Part shown: positions 10,501-23,162 of the stretch, piece by piece
Layout of the letters: each line of letters opens with the position of its first letter
Position numbering within the stretch: the first letter of the stretch is position 1
NCBI GenBank assembly: GCA_026419785.1
Contig: JAODTK010003666.1
Coordinates: 124,001 to 188,000, forward strand
Origin: Sclerodactyla briareus
Taxonomy: Eukaryota > Echinodermata > Holothuroidea > Dendrochirotida > Sclerodactylidae
Reading direction: 5' to 3'
Length of the DNA: 64,000 nucleotides
Translations under genes and position numbers: made by a program
The notes under the pieces: generated by a model
What the model was told of the DNA's origin: nothing
What the model saw: the letters and a program-made list of their open reading frames with translations, nothing else
The model's database searches: none

Positions 10501-12515
10501 CATATACGCCTCAGTCCTTTTAACATACTTAAGGAATACATTCCAGATAACTTATCCATCATGCACCCCAAATTCACACTCTTCACTTAGGCTGTCCTCG
10601 AATGCGGGGAACTCAAGGAGTCAGTATAAGGGGTGTCTACTCCTTCATAGCGACTCTCCCCGTCTCCCCGAGAACCACATTTTTTTTTCGATGTCCAAGA
10701 AATGTGCAAGAATTTCGTCCGTTTCGGTATCCTGATAGTTTTTTCGCTGTCATTTTTGTGGACAACGTGCACGATAGCTATGAGATTCCGTGCAAAATAT
10801 TTTCTTGAGTGCAATTTTGTAACTCTGGGACTATATTTTACGAATAGCTTCCTGGACATGCATTTCTAGTCACTAAAGCTGATATAAACTGCCACTCCAA
10901 TTTTGAACAATATCTTGCCACTTCGCTTTCAACCAAAACACTCCGTTGCCTCTGGGCGCGAAACGAGCAGCAAAAAAATGTGGAGCGCGTCGAGAATTTT
11001 ATTCTACATTGTAATGCGCTTCATAGGGATGAATATGTTATGTTTAATTGGAACCCAGGCAAGAACTGTATATTCTAGCAAAGATGAGGAGCAATTCTTT
11101 AAATTATAGGGCTATCCAGGAACAGTGGCGACTAGCACTTTCGACTTTTGTGTGCCATTCTACCTTCATGAATTGCCAACAAAATTTCGGCAACAAAAAC
11201 TTCGTGAGATTCAGCAAAATTTCCGTCGAAAGAAACGGTACTAGGCAAAACAGAAAATTATAACCTGGGTTCTCTAGAATGGGCTTACCGGTCATGACTT
11301 CCAGGCCTTTCCCCTGACCCTAACTGAGGACATTCGGCGATCCCATGGAAGGTAAGGATCAGACCAGACCAAAGAAGAGACGCAATGTCTTTGAGTCCAG
11401 CCACATTTCGACCAAGAAAATAACATTTTAAGCATGGATTTGCACCTAAAGCCAAAACGTTTCAAGTGGACGGGTAACCCGGAGACCCCTCTCACAGCGC
11501 CCTGATAAAGTTAGCTTCCTCGCCTAGTCCAAAAATGTCTTAACTTCATTGCTGCCGACGTGGAAACTATCTAGACCTCAGTGACAGATTCTGAGTTTTA
11601 CTTCCTTTTTGCAACATGAAATCACATTGCACTTAACTGATTCCGCAAGGGCAAATCCTTTTCTCACCCATCAATCCTTTTAGTCACGCCCCAGCCTGGA
11701 CCTGGTAACTAGGCTACAGTTTGTTCATAATTTTTATTACTTTTAATCCAACTGCTTTGATTTTCCTGGTTTGCTTTTCTGCTCAAATTACCAATCCGCG
11801 TAGCCCTTAAGAGCGCAAAGAAGTTTTTCTGAGATGAAAATTCGGGCAAAAATGAAAATAATTCGGGAAAAATTTGGACGAACAAGAGTAAGAAATGCCC
11901 AAAATGTCGCTCCTTGGCGCCTGAATTTTTCCAACAAATGCCCGATCATCACATGCATCCTTTTTCGCGCGCTCCGTGTGCGGGGCTGTTTTTCTGTCGT
12001 TCTATTTAGGCAAACATTTTGCTTTTTTCTGCCCTCCAATTAGAGGAATTTTTTGAAATTGTCTTCAGTCCACTATTCCAGATGCGAACCCATTTGAAGA
12101 TCGGACCCCCCACTCGGGCAAAGTCGAGGATTTACCCATGTTTCTTACTGAATTCCCGAATTTTTCAATCGAATAGCCAAAGTGCAAAAAAAAATCATTT
12201 GAACTTTTAATTTGAACAATTTTATGTTCAAATAATGTTCCAAACAACATTCATACTGTTTTTCTTCAACAACACTAGGGATGAGATTTTATACGATTGT
12301 CTCTATTTTTAACGGCCAGACCTATTTTGAGAACACATATATTTAGATGTTTAAACCATTGATATGTCAAGTATTTGCGAATTAAATCGCCAAACCTGTC
12401 AATTGTGAATTTTAATAGTGGGCGTAATCGTTGACATTTAGAACGGGTTTTCAGAAATGAAACACCGGTGTTTTTAGAGGTTTAAAAAACACTAGTATGC
12501 GTCCGGTTGTTTTTG
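10501..12515. other. No recognised feature
   Basis: About 2 kb of AT-rich sequence with only short open frames (under 85 codons) lacking motifs. No repeat inside the window was recognised as matching it. Confidence 0.4.
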
Positions 12516-12596
12516 ATAAATATAATAATATAAGAATAATAATATCATATAATATATAAATAATAATAATTAATAATAATATAATAGGCTACATCA
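12516..12596. repeat. AT-rich (AAT)n-like tract
   Basis: Low-complexity aataataat/atataat sequence just upstream of duplication block 4. The right arm has a poly-T run instead at the equivalent place (63,528-63,543). Confidence 0.8.
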
Positions 12597-12779
12597 TCTG
12601 TTCTTTATAGGAGCGCATCTACACCCCTAATAGTGAGAAGAGGTGCGTGACTCGGAAAACGCCCGCCCGGCGGCCCGCGTGCATGGAACGAGTCTTTCCA
12701 AAACGCCCGCCCGCGCGCCCCCGCCCGCCCGCCCGCATGGAACGCGGCTTTACTGTTTGGGGCCCATGTGTAAGAAACA

Positions 12780-13270
12780 CGCATTATTACAGGATCGTGT
12801 TTATAGTGCAGGAGGAGGCGTACCGTCTTCTTTGCGCACGCGCGCAGTTTACTACCATTTATCATCACAATGGTAATGGCAATGCCGAGAGAGCTCAATA
12901 ATTGCGCTGAAATCATCAATACCTGAAAACTGAATAACTTCTATGTTCGCGGAAATACACGTGTAGGCCTAACCTCATTCACAGGATGGGACAATACATG
13001 TGATTGAAATTCATATAGAATAGGCAGACTTTTGATTGAGCTTTCGTATTTCCTTTTATAATAGAATATTTCACATTTTTATTGAGCGTTCGTATTACCA
13101 ACCTTATAGCAATCCACATGCTGCTTCAATGTCCTTGATATTTTCTGATGATCGACTTCTTTTTGAAGATCCCCAAAAAAGGGTTGTTTTCTTAGGCTGC
13201 TGATTCTCTGAATTTATAATCGATTTACTTTTGTTTCTATCGAAATACATCACTTAACCAGCTGTCAACC
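12780..13270. repeat. Left copy, block 4 of the segmental duplication
   Basis: Matches 63,540-64,000 in the same orientation. Both share tttatagtg.caggaggaggcg, a GCGCGC-rich stretch, gaaatcatcaatacct, atgttcgcggaaatacacgt, gtaggccta and, at the end, tacatcactt.aaccagctgtc. The right copy runs off the end of the window, so the true duplication is longer. Confidence 0.85.
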
Positions 13271-13583
13271 CGATACGGCGCGAAATACGATACTCTCGAT
13301 ATGCTGTAGTTGCGGGGTTTGGGGACCAATTGAGTTATTAATTTTAGTGCAACTGTTCAAATTAGTAGAAAAAAATGGAATACTAACGGTGGTTGGAGCC
13401 TTTCCAAAATTTTTGGCACTGAACGTGAACGTGTAGCGTGATTTCGCCACATTGATTGATGAGATAGATCAAAAGTGTTGTTCGATCCTTTTACCCTACT
13501 TAACTGACTGAAATTTCAAGGTCTTCAACGCTGCGATGAGTTAGCGAGAGAGTCAGCCACCCAAAATATAAACCCGCTATCAA

Positions 13584-13760
13584 AAAAAAAAAAAAAAAAC
13601 TATGTATATATTATATATATATATATATGATATATCTATATATATATATATATATATGATATATATTATTATAATATATATATATATATATATATTATTT
13701 ATATATATATCTATATAGTTATATATATATATCTATCTATATATATAAAATAATAATAAG
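13584..13760. repeat. Poly-A run plus long (AT)n microsatellite
   Basis: About 17 A residues followed by roughly 140 bases of alternating AT with occasional interruptions. Sequence from 13,271 to 13,583 and from 13,761 to 14,480 has no feature I recognise. Confidence 0.95.
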
Positions 13761-14488
13761 TCATTCTATTAGGGTACGTATAGACCGATCAGGGTAGCTA
13801 ATGTGTTCGATATATAAACTCTCCATTGGCCCTGAGGCAACGGCCATGCCATCAGCCGAACATTCACCTCATGAAAATAAAACGGTGATCCATAGGAATA
13901 TTATGAACGAACGCGACACTGACGGACGGAGAAGAGACAAGTATCCCTGAGCTGCCTCATACCCGCAGCAAAAAATAGTTTTCGCATCGTGTGGAGGCCG
14001 TACTATGTGTTACATTTACCCCGTCGTACGGCATGGCTGTGGTCTGGACCGACCGTCTTCAGTTAGGGACAACACATAATATGGAAGCAGCTGAACATGG
14101 TCTTTGTCTTCAAGAGAATGCAAAGAATTTCATTCTTGTCAAGAAAGAGCCAGTGCATTCCTCAACGAGTACAAACACTTTTTTTTTAAAATCACATTCC
14201 AGCAACGAAGTGAAGTTTATTCTTAACACGTAGCCAGGATGGTGGGTGATGAAGAACAAATTACATAATTGACCTGTTTGTGGAAATCAATGGAAGAATA
14301 GACAGGATGAACCAGAGAGTAAAGCACGCTCAAGTGATCAAAAGAAACAGAAAGCAGCAATGAAATACCAATACAAAGTGCTCATTTTTATTCCTTCACG
14401 GAGTCAAAGGAAATCTATGCAGTCATGCAGTGCGTCTGGGTGCGTTGTGTGTGTAAGGTGTATGTGTGTATGTATGTGCGCCAGATTT

Positions 14489-15760
14489 GTAAACACTATA
14501 ACTAGAACCCAACGGATGGATGAAGCTCAACCTTGGATGGTGTTCCCCATGATGAATACATTGAAAGCTGTTTGTTTTGAGGGGTAAGGTGAGATAGGTC
14601 ATCTGAGGGGTCACTAGGGGTCGAAGTATGAAAACCTTGGGAACAGGTTAATGCAAGAATGGTTGGTCTGATCGGGTTGATTGAATTTGGTCTGTGTAGC
14701 TTTTAAAGGGGAGGAGTACAGAACCCTAATGTTTTTCGTATAGGTCGGAGGTGAATTGTAGTCAAAAATAGAATTTTGTGAAAAGTCAATATGGTGGCCA
14801 ATGTTGGCTTGTAAACACGAGAACTAGACACCACCTGGATGGATGAAGCTCATACTTGGTGTATGCGTGTTCCCCATGGTGACAACATGAAACCATTTTT
14901 TTTAGGGTAAGGTCAGATGTAACGGAGGTCAAAGTCTGAAAACCTTTGTACACGGTAAGTCTAGTATGTTGCTCCTGATCGGGTTCGAAATTTGGTATGT
15001 AGCTTCCCAATGGGTAGTACAGGAACCAATGTTTTGCGTATAAGTCGGGGGTCGGAATTGTAGGTTCATAAATAGAAAATTGCGAAAAAGAACGAAAGAA
15101 AATAATATTTTGGCCAATTTTGGCTCGTAAACACGATAACTCGAACTCAACCGGTGGATGACGCTCATACGTGTTATGCGTGTTCCCCATGGTGACAACA
15201 TGAACCCTATTGTTTTGGGTCAGTGTGAGATGCACCAGAAGTCAAAGTCATTGAGAGAACCTTTGTAAAGGACGATAAGTGGTTTGGTCGGGTGGGTTGA
15301 AATTAGTTGTAATGCTTTCTTATGGTGAGTACAGGAACACTAATGGTTTTGTATAGCGGAGTGAGTGTTGGTGAAAGAATAGAACATTGTGAAGTCAATA
15401 TTTTGGCCAATGTGGCTTGTTAAACAGGATAACTCGACCCCACCTGATGGATGAAGCTCATAATTGGTATGTGTGTTCCCCATGATGACTACACGCACCC
15501 TATTATTTTGGGGTCAGGTTAGAGGTCAACTGAGGTCCCAGAGGTGAACGTCCTTATGGGGAGTACATGAACCTCATTGTTTTTTGGTGTAGGTCGGGGG
15601 TGATTTTCTGTCGAAAGTGGAAAATTCGTGGAAAAGCAATATTTGGCCAATTTTGGCTCGTAAACACGATAACTCGACCCCACCTGATGGATGAAGCTCA
15701 TACTTGTTATGTGTGTTCCCCACGATGAATACATGAACCCACCAGGCTGGCCTCCACTTT
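14489..15760. repeat. Tandem array, five diverged units of about 240-320 bp
   Basis: Units start with gtaaacac.ataactcga-like sequence at about 14,489, 14,812, 15,127, 15,418 and 15,659. Each continues with ggatgaagctcat, gtgttccccatg.tga, a ggtcag.tcaga segment, gagtacag.aaccctaatg, taggtcggggg and tggccaat.ttggctcg. The 149- and 110-codon minus frames in this region are by-products of the repeat. Dispersed single relatives occur near 39,880-40,010 and 61,870-62,100. Confidence 0.8.
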
Positions 15761-16495
15761 CGAGGAGACCCGCACTGATATCGCCTGAGAAACAAGAGAA
15801 AAAAGCGGACAATTCTCGACAGGCTTCAGCCCCTTCAGTGCACCAGGACAAGACCTGCGCTTGCAGCCACTGCAGTAGTGTCTGTCGGTCGTCTGTCTAT
15901 ATATTGGCCTCTGCAGTCACCAGCGTCGACGCGGATAAACCCCTTCATAATCTTCGTTCGCGGAGTCTGACAAAGAGATGCCTGGGTCAGGCATGGTAAC
16001 CAAAGAAGAACGTTATTCAGAAACTGGTGGATATTCAGAAACTGATTGTATAATTCTAATTATATACTGTGATGTTCTACAACTTGAATACAATATCATA
16101 TCTTCATATGTTCATGTTCATATCTTTTATTATCCTATATCGTGCGTGTACCTCGACAACGACTACTTCCTCACTAAGCACGCGGAGTCCTGGATATTTT
16201 TCCGTCTCCTCCTCCTCGATCATAGTAGTAGTATTTCCTCGTTTTAAACCAAGACCTGCCAACTAATGGGAATTCCCCATCAGGAATAAAAACAATATTT
16301 ATAAGAGTACAGCCCCGCCCTTTCAGTGACAGGGAAGGTAATTCGTAGATATATAACGTAAGCATAGGCTACATTAATCGAGAGCGAGTACGTTTAGCGA
16401 TCAGTATAGTGATTGGACGTGTTCGCACGCCCAGGGAGGAGGGAAAAGAACCATTAACTTTTTTTCTGGAAAAAGAGGACCCGTGCGGTGTAATC
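15761..16495. other. Possible promoter/5' region upstream of a candidate exon
   Basis: No repeat recognised. An atatttataag TATA-like stretch lies at about 16,291-16,301, with a ccccgccc GC-box-like string 13 bases later, about 190 bases before the candidate start codon at 16,496. Both motifs are weak evidence alone. Confidence 0.25.
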
Positions 16496-16564
16496 ATGGT
16501 TTCGTATGGAGGGTCTCCGACAGGGTTATCATACTCATCATCGTTCTATCCACCGTCTGCCATG
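16496..16564 (+). CDS. Candidate first coding exon with splice donor
   Basis: An ATG with good Kozak context (A at -3, G at +4) opens 23 codons, beginning MVSYGGSPTGL and ending FYPPSAM, a Ser/Tyr/Pro-rich sequence. The last codon is followed directly by gtgagt, a consensus 5' splice donor, giving a phase-0 exon. The frame also stays open upstream to 16,409, so the true start could lie earlier. No downstream acceptor or second exon was identified by eye. Short Ser/Tyr-rich N-termini of this sort occur in developmental regulators, but I recognise no family. It could also be a chance ATG before a chance GT. Confidence 0.3.
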
Positions 16565-16789
16565 GTGAGTGATGACAATCGATCGAATACTTTGTACATA
16601 GGGATTGGGAGGGCGAATGAATATGTGGATGTACGAGTTTGAACTATTTAAACTGTGTGCAAGCAGCCAAGCTACGTCAGCTGGTATATACAGGGGAAAC
16701 AGAAATATATGAGAGGAGGGTGATTGGGAAAGCGTGGTAAAATAAATGCTAGACCACACACGTGAACACTTTTGATCTCAAAATACGGG
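16565..16789. other. No recognised feature
   Basis: Follows the candidate donor at 16,565; would be intron if that exon is real. Confidence 0.3.
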
Positions 16790-17400
16790 GTCCTCATACT
16801 CATTCTAGAGGAAAACTGCAAGATGAATTATGTAGATGCTAATATATTAGCTGAAGAAAAACTGAATGCGTGATTCCAAACCGAAGTTCACACGACTTTC
16901 CGTTACGGAGGTACAGTCTTTGAAGTTTGTGCATGTGTATTGCGCAAGATCGAAAACATCTCATCTTGCATTTTACATGATTTAATATGCCAACAGCAAA
17001 CAATCTTTTGATTTCTATTGAAATCACACATTATTCTCACTTCTAAGAGGATTTAGTATGGGAGAGGATTGCTGTAATGGGTTGGTAGGGGTGGATGGTA
17101 CTTTGATGAGAGAAAGCACAAACTTCTGCTAAATGTTGACTTATTCAACAAAATGAAACAATGAAATACGTAACATAATTCCCTGTGTTGTCCAAATGTG
17201 AGGTCATGCGTTATTGCCGCAATTGGGATCATCCCAATCTCTGCCTAATGGCCATGAAGGCCAATAACTCCACATAGGAACCCCGTATTGAAATGGGGGT
17301 TTTGACCTATAGATTCAGGTTTCCATTTTCTCATGATATAACCTCTGTTTTATCCAAGCCTGCAGTTGTCCTTTAAAGCAGTTATAGATCAAGAGATTGT
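16790..17400. repeat. Paralogous segment P, copy 1 (without insert)
   Basis: Resembles 25,170-26,000: shared ctaatatattagct.agaaaaact, acgactttc.gttac, gaagtttgtgcatgtg, gggttggtaggtgctgatgg-type and ttgagttattcaacaa segments occur in the same order. Divergence is high, indicating an old duplication. This copy has no counterpart of the 273-bp hAT-like insert found in copy 2. Confidence 0.6.
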
Positions 17401-18160
17401 CTTCCTTATACTTTCATTTCATCTATTTGTTTCATCGGCAACGCACATTAGGAACAGGAAATATGAACTAGCAAATAGTATCAAAATTGTTGGAATACCA
17501 GTGAGGAACAAATGTAGGTCACGCTGGTATTCAAAGTAAGTTAGGGAACTCCATGACAGGAATTAATCAATGTGTTTGTAGGACTGTAGAAAAGAACTCC
17601 CTCTGTGATTGCCACGATCTTAGTTATGGTCGGACGAGAACAGTGTATACTTGAACAACGTGTTAAAAATAATTGAATTGCTGGTCTGTAATCTCTTTCT
17701 ATAGGCGGATTTCACAGTACGGTCTCGAATGAGCTCAGATTACCTTTTATGAACAGAAGTTGTGTACATGTTAGTACTGAGCACTGTTACATACAAGTGG
17801 GTTTTCGAACCGCTAGTTTCGCCTATTCGCGATCAGAGATTTTCTTTGACGCAGTATTTATCAAGTTTCGACCACCTTGATCTGATGGGTTGACTATCAG
17901 GGGATTTTTTTGTGGGCAGCTGATAACATCATCATTTAAACCAGTGGTGCATGCATGGAAGGGGTTTTGGTGGTCATAATTCATCCAAACCCAAGTTACC
18001 AATACATTCATACAAATATTTATAAGCGCTGCTTCATGAAAATCGCGGTACAGTGAAACCAATCGGTGTATTGTTCATGTGTGTGATATATATTGTACAT
18101 GGGAGGAGAGTATATGTTATTTAAAATTCTTGAAACCAAGGATGGAGCTACATCCCAGTC
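17401..18160. other. No recognised feature
   Basis: AT-rich sequence with no motif-bearing frame, array or transposon end that I can support. Confidence 0.4.
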
Positions 18161-18179
18161 AAATTTTAAATGAAGGGTG

Positions 18180-18665
18180 ATCATGTGCCACAACCCCTGT
18201 AAAAATATGACTGAATGTTAAATTAGCGCATAAATTATGACACAGTATCTGACCTCTACTGACCCAAATCTACCCTCAAATATCTCAGAACAATATGTGT
18301 ATCACATCATTCAAGTTTCACTGAATTCTCTAACTAAATCCATAAATACTTCATAAATTATGCAATTATACCACCGTTAATAACTGACCTTCCTGTGACC
18401 TTGACCCGACCTTCAAATTTGTTTGAACCAAAATGGTAGCACGAAGTTTTTCATGAAAAATAGCTGACTTAGAAAAATGCATAAATTATGCGGATTAGGC
18501 ACCTCAAATGACCTTTGATGACCTCGCCTCTTGTCATAAACTTATCAAGACCGAAGGTAGATCATGTCCACTAAGTTTCGTGAAATCCGACAACCTTTGC
18601 AATTTGCATGAATTATGCAAATGGGGTACTTATTAGCAATAATTTGGCTGTAAATCTACTCATTT
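18180..18665. repeat. Tandem repeat, four units of about 126 bp marked by a palindrome
   Basis: The near-palindrome cataaattatg recurs at 18,229, 18,352, 18,480 and (as catgaattatg) 18,607, spacings 123, 128 and 127. Between them lie tgaccttg/tgacctttg and aagttt(c/t).(t/c)gaa motifs in each unit. The composition resembles the ~120-bp sub-repeats of the R1 family (5.0 and 55.5 kb). Confidence 0.7.
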
Positions 18666-19990
18666 AATCTACCGGCTATCCTGTTACTATATGCCGAGCT
18701 ACATCCCCGTAGGTCCTACCGTTCGTGCGCAATATTTCTAACGAGTCATACAATAGAATGGGCTAGTTAGCATACCTAATTCCTGAGCATCAGTCCGCAA
18801 AATCTACCAGATCGAGGCACACACCCACAACACAACACACCACAAACACGCTATAGTGACCACTAAGTCTCCTCCTGATTTCATTCAGGCGAGACAAAAA
18901 GTACTACTACCGAGCTCAAAGAAAATATGAACATTTCGAGGGAGCGATGAATCGCTTGTATTGCAGTCGGTTCGATTGCGATGGTTACATTTCTGTAGTC
19001 TTGACGCAGTCGCTTTGGCGATTCCACCTGTGAATGTGTGAATGTTTTTCTTTATGTCCACAAGTACATTCCTAATTGACGTGATGAAATATTGCCATTT
19101 CACTTAATATGTAAAATACATTTGATCTAAGAATATTTTTGGTCCCTTCTTGCTACAACAGACAACTTTGCGGGCAAGCGCGTAGACTTATATAACCGTC
19201 CGCTTCTTTGCCATGAGTAAATCTAATAGCCGGATTGGCGGCCATTACCTGTTTTGAACTGCACACCACGTTTCTGCCACTCCTGATTTGATTTTTTCGA
19301 GCGATTAAATCGCTTGCTATTTACACTCGGTCTGTGAATTTTGTAGTCTTGTACACTATAATTCTTATAGTCTGTGTCTTACAATAATGTTGTCGAACCT
19401 CACATTCACAAACCAAAATCGATTTATCGAAGAATGATGCATTTGAAGCCTAAATTGACCGAAGCCACTGTTTCGGCTTTGCGCAGGCGTATTGCGGCTT
19501 GTTTGGTATTGCCGCAGACGTTCAGGAAAAATATGAATCCTTCAATGGGAAAATAAAAAAGAATATCCATCTAACGTTAGCCCAAACTTGGAGGTTGTCT
19601 AAACAATTCCAAATCAGACCATAGAGTAATTTTCCATAGACATAGCCGTTTCCCGTAATTTAGTGAAAGAGAGAATGTCCGATTGCGCAATCAACGTTGA
19701 CGTCGCGCCACCCACAGTACACCGCCCATGATTCAGCTCGACAGCGAGCAAAACGAAGTCGCACAGGGCTGTTGTTTAGCAAATCACCGATGGGGTTAAA
19801 GGTAAAGGGTCATCCTGCCATATGAGTAACTGAGGCTGATACAGGTGCAAAGTCAAACGCCTGTTTCAACAGGCTAGTACGACTGTTGCTTAATATGTTA
19901 TCAACTTGCAGAATAAAATTACTGCAGCGATTCGGTTTGTAAGCCAACAGAAGGCCTACTTAAAACAACAATGACTATCACTTATGTGGT
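18666..19990. other. Unassigned; two related short segments 360 bp apart
   Basis: gagcgatgaatcgcttgtat (18,941) and gagcgattaaatcgcttgct (19,303) share a small palindrome and a following tcggt...gtagtcttg. No gene recognised. Confidence 0.35.
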
Positions 19991-19992
19991 CC

Positions 19993-20066
19993 ATTTCTCG
20001 TAGTGTAGTGGTACACTCTCGATCGCGGACGTTTCGCGTCCCGGGTTCGAGATCCCCGCCGACATG
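19993..20066 (+). tRNA. tRNA-like sequence, probably a pseudogene or tRNA-derived SINE head
   Basis: tagtgtagtgg fits the Pol III A box (TRGYNNARNNGG) exactly and resembles valine-type D arms. cgggttcgagatcc approximates the B box and T loop, with a G-T pair closing the T stem. A cgcg..cgcg stem sits where the anticodon arm belongs; its 7-nt loop would put CGT at 34-36 but lacks T33. The acceptor ends do not pair. An atgattttttt run directly downstream would serve as a Pol III terminator. Signals for transcription are therefore better than signals for a working tRNA. Confidence 0.4.
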
Positions 20067-22236
20067 ATTTTTTTCAATTTTTTATTAGCTTTTTTAGGAT
20101 TTTTTTATGCAGTTCGGCTCCGTGTCCTTATTATTACCGGAACATTTTTATGTTAGGAATGTGTGTACATAGTACGCGCGCGTACGTGTTGACCTCTACA
20201 GCGGTTTGCGTATCTGCACAACGACCTGTCGCGTTTGACCCAAATTTCGCTGCTTGGTTCCAAGTCTCAATTCTTTGTTCTTAAATCACAAAATCAATTC
20301 GCATTCTCTCAGAGATGGAATGAGCTTTAACAGAAATTCAAAGTTGTGGCCTAGAGAAACCCATGGGAACTTTCTCACTTGAATAGCGCAAAAGTCCCAT
20401 ACTAACACCAATCCTTAATGACTCCGGGTCCCTTATGATTAACGTCACCTCACCTCAAATCGAAATTCTTCAATGCACACGGCATCAATCACGTGACACC
20501 CTTTTTCCCAAATCGACTATCCCTTATATGTTCACTATTTCATCGCGAGATGAGTGCGTAGCATTCCGGTTAGGGAGGAGGAGATCCGGTACTTTCACAG
20601 TTTTGACGTACGGCCTTCCTTGGCCACCCATGCCTCGACGGCAAGTGGTCAATGATGCCCCGTCTGCAATTGGCGCTGTGTCCAAGTTTTTTGTCAAATC
20701 CGGGAAGATCACACGCCGGCAAATCAAAAAAATCGCATAGTTGGTTCGAGTTGAATTGATCTCCTATCAACCTTCCTCTCCTGATTCAAAGTTGTATAAT
20801 CTAATCCTCTCAGTTATTTAAAGTTTTCTCCATTTTGTTTCCGGCGTCACCTAATCCCCTCTCGTTACTGACTCCCAGACAGTAAACTGTCCTCGGTACT
20901 CAGCGTACGCTATTAGGCATAGGTCCATTTTTTCCGACAGGACTTTGCTCCCACTGATGTGCTTGGCATTTACCCGGAATAATGCCATAAGGGCACAGTG
21001 GTTATGGGCCATTGCATAGCAAAGAGGATTCCGCCTTCCATCTTCCATCCCCATTTGCTTTCATCTCAAGGTGGGATTCCATAAGTTGCGGGATGGGTAT
21101 ATCTCAAATGATGCCATATTCACGCGAGCATGGTCGGTGAACGTGTTCTCATATGCTGTATCTGTGTGCACAGATTGAGATGGTTCCATGGCGAGGGTTG
21201 GAACTGCGCGGGTTGGAATGGAACGAGCCATCGCATAGGCAAATGTTACGACTTCTATGCTACTAATCTGCATTCGCAAATGGATTCCTGGAAAATCTTC
21301 CTCTCTCGTGAAGCCAATCAACGCCCGTACACTAAGCTGGTTTGTGTTTCTATGCTATTTTTACTGTTATTTGACTTCCATATCAACGTGTCAATTCGGG
21401 TTTTACTTCATAGCGCACCCCGCAGTCGCACTTGTGGATTCTAATTCTTAATTGTGCAGTCTTGCATTGCTTTACAAGCCTGTGCAAGCATCTGTCGAAT
21501 TGTATCATGTGCCTGGAATCAATTCATGCTCGTATTCTTTTCTCGCATGCAGTGATCTCTCCTTGGTTGTTACCCAGCCTACTTGTCGATGGTTATCGGT
21601 GTATCGCTTCTCTGCAAGCAGCATCATGACACCTGATGACAGCACCCCCAATGTGCATCCACTATACTGAACACCCACTGCCTCTCGCTCTCTCCTCTCT
21701 TTAGATTTCCCCGCCCCCCCCCCTTCCCGACCATCTCAACGACCACACTAGTCCGCCTCTGTTACCCATCATCCAAGCAGCTGCCTGGGTCTCCCACTCC
21801 TACGAAGGTGTGGCGTTTTGTGAAATCAAGGAGGTCTTGTTGGCAGCTTGCGTTTTCTGAACATAGGTGCTCTAATAATATGCCCTATGTAGGCGGAAAG
21901 GTGCCATGGCCTGATCATTGCATGTGAATCGCAATTCCCATTCCTCAATTCTCGTTCCGCTTCAAGGTATATTAACAGTGCATGTAGGCTCGCCTTCTCC
22001 TTGACAGCTGTATACAAATGGAATAAAAAACAACATATTGCAGGTGAAAGATTAAAGGCAGATCAAAACAGGTTTACCAGGGCTGAGAAATATAAACCTC
22101 TCCCCCCCGCCACCTCCCCGCCGAAATCGATACATATGTACGTCCATTACCTGTAATAAAGTTTTTAACTACTCTACTCCTGTACCCCCTAGTCCCCAGC
22201 AGTCTGTACCGCCAATGAGAAATACCTCGCAAAATT
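20067..22236. other. Unassigned; two in-frame minus-strand open frames
   Basis: Minus frames 21,321-21,061 and 21,054-20,851 lie in the same register, separated by a single TGA and two codons, together about 155 codons. No motif was recognised, so this may be a dead coding fragment or chance. A 101-codon plus frame (20,435-20,740) overlaps a minus frame of 67 codons and likewise has no known motif. Confidence 0.25.
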
Positions 22237-22632
22237 TTGAGTAGAGCGTATGTTCATGAAGTTGAGTTCATCAATTGCATGATCTGTAATCTTGCGGGCT
22301 GTTCTTTTCGACCCGGCTACTTCTGGAGAATACGTCTCCATGTAGGTTTACGCAAATCATTAGAATTTCCAGCCCCCCTTAACGGGACAAGTGAACTGCC
22401 GATCGGCCGTTTCACGGACATGAAAATCAGCCGCTTCTCCCAAGGGAGCATCTCCTTGGACCACTTGGTATTTGACCTTGAATTGGTTTCAATTGTACTT
22501 GGAACGGATTTTAACAGTGAAAACTCAAAAACAGCGACGGTTGATAGGCTAATACTTGACCCAAATTTAGAAATGCTGGAGGAAATAGTAGGGATACATA
22601 TATTTTTCTCAGAAAAGTCCCAGGAAACGTAA
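22237..22632 (+). other. 131-codon open frame of unknown status
   Basis: Open for 131 codons with no internal stop and no motif, signal peptide or repeat that I recognise. The first in-frame ATG follows several codons into the frame. No acceptor or donor clearly bounds it. Reported because it is longer than most frames outside retroelements; chance is quite possible. Confidence 0.15.
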
Positions 22633-23162
22633 ATCGGAGCACGGCCGACAACGAAAATATTTCAACGATCCCTTTTCCAAACTTTGAACGGATTCATATG
22701 AACTGAGTCTGTCGTTTTCAGTCGAATTGAACCGATTTTGATCATTAAACGTTTATTTCAGTCTACCATTTGCCATCGATCCAAATTCGACAATTAAAAT
22801 GAGAGAATGCGAAAATAATTCATCATTTCCTTTTGATAAAATAACTTCCCAGCCCGCAGTAGAAACCACAAGATTGTGGCCACCTGTCCTCCAGGAGGGT
22901 CATTAGCTATGATACTCTCGGTTCAAGGGGCGAGTTCTGTAATGTATTATGCCCTTTAATTTCAACTCAACATTGAATTCAATCCAACGCAACCTTGTAA
23001 AACAATCTGTGCAACGACAACGCTGGCACTTCAACATTACGATAAACGTAGTCCACATTCACACCGACACAACTGTTTTTTATATTGAGAGTTTTTCCTT
23101 AATGAATATCTAGAGCCGGCGGCCAGGCCTCTAACATCATAATGGTTTGTCTCATTCAAACA
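22633..23162. other. No recognised feature
   Basis: No array, transposon end or motif-bearing frame seen. Confidence 0.4.

Noticed and set aside
14786-15235. 149-codon minus-strand frame
   Set aside because: Lies wholly in the ~300-bp tandem array; frame not kept between units.
20435-20740. 101-codon plus frame
   Set aside because: Overlaps antisense frames of similar quality, no motif and no splice signals; not called as a gene.
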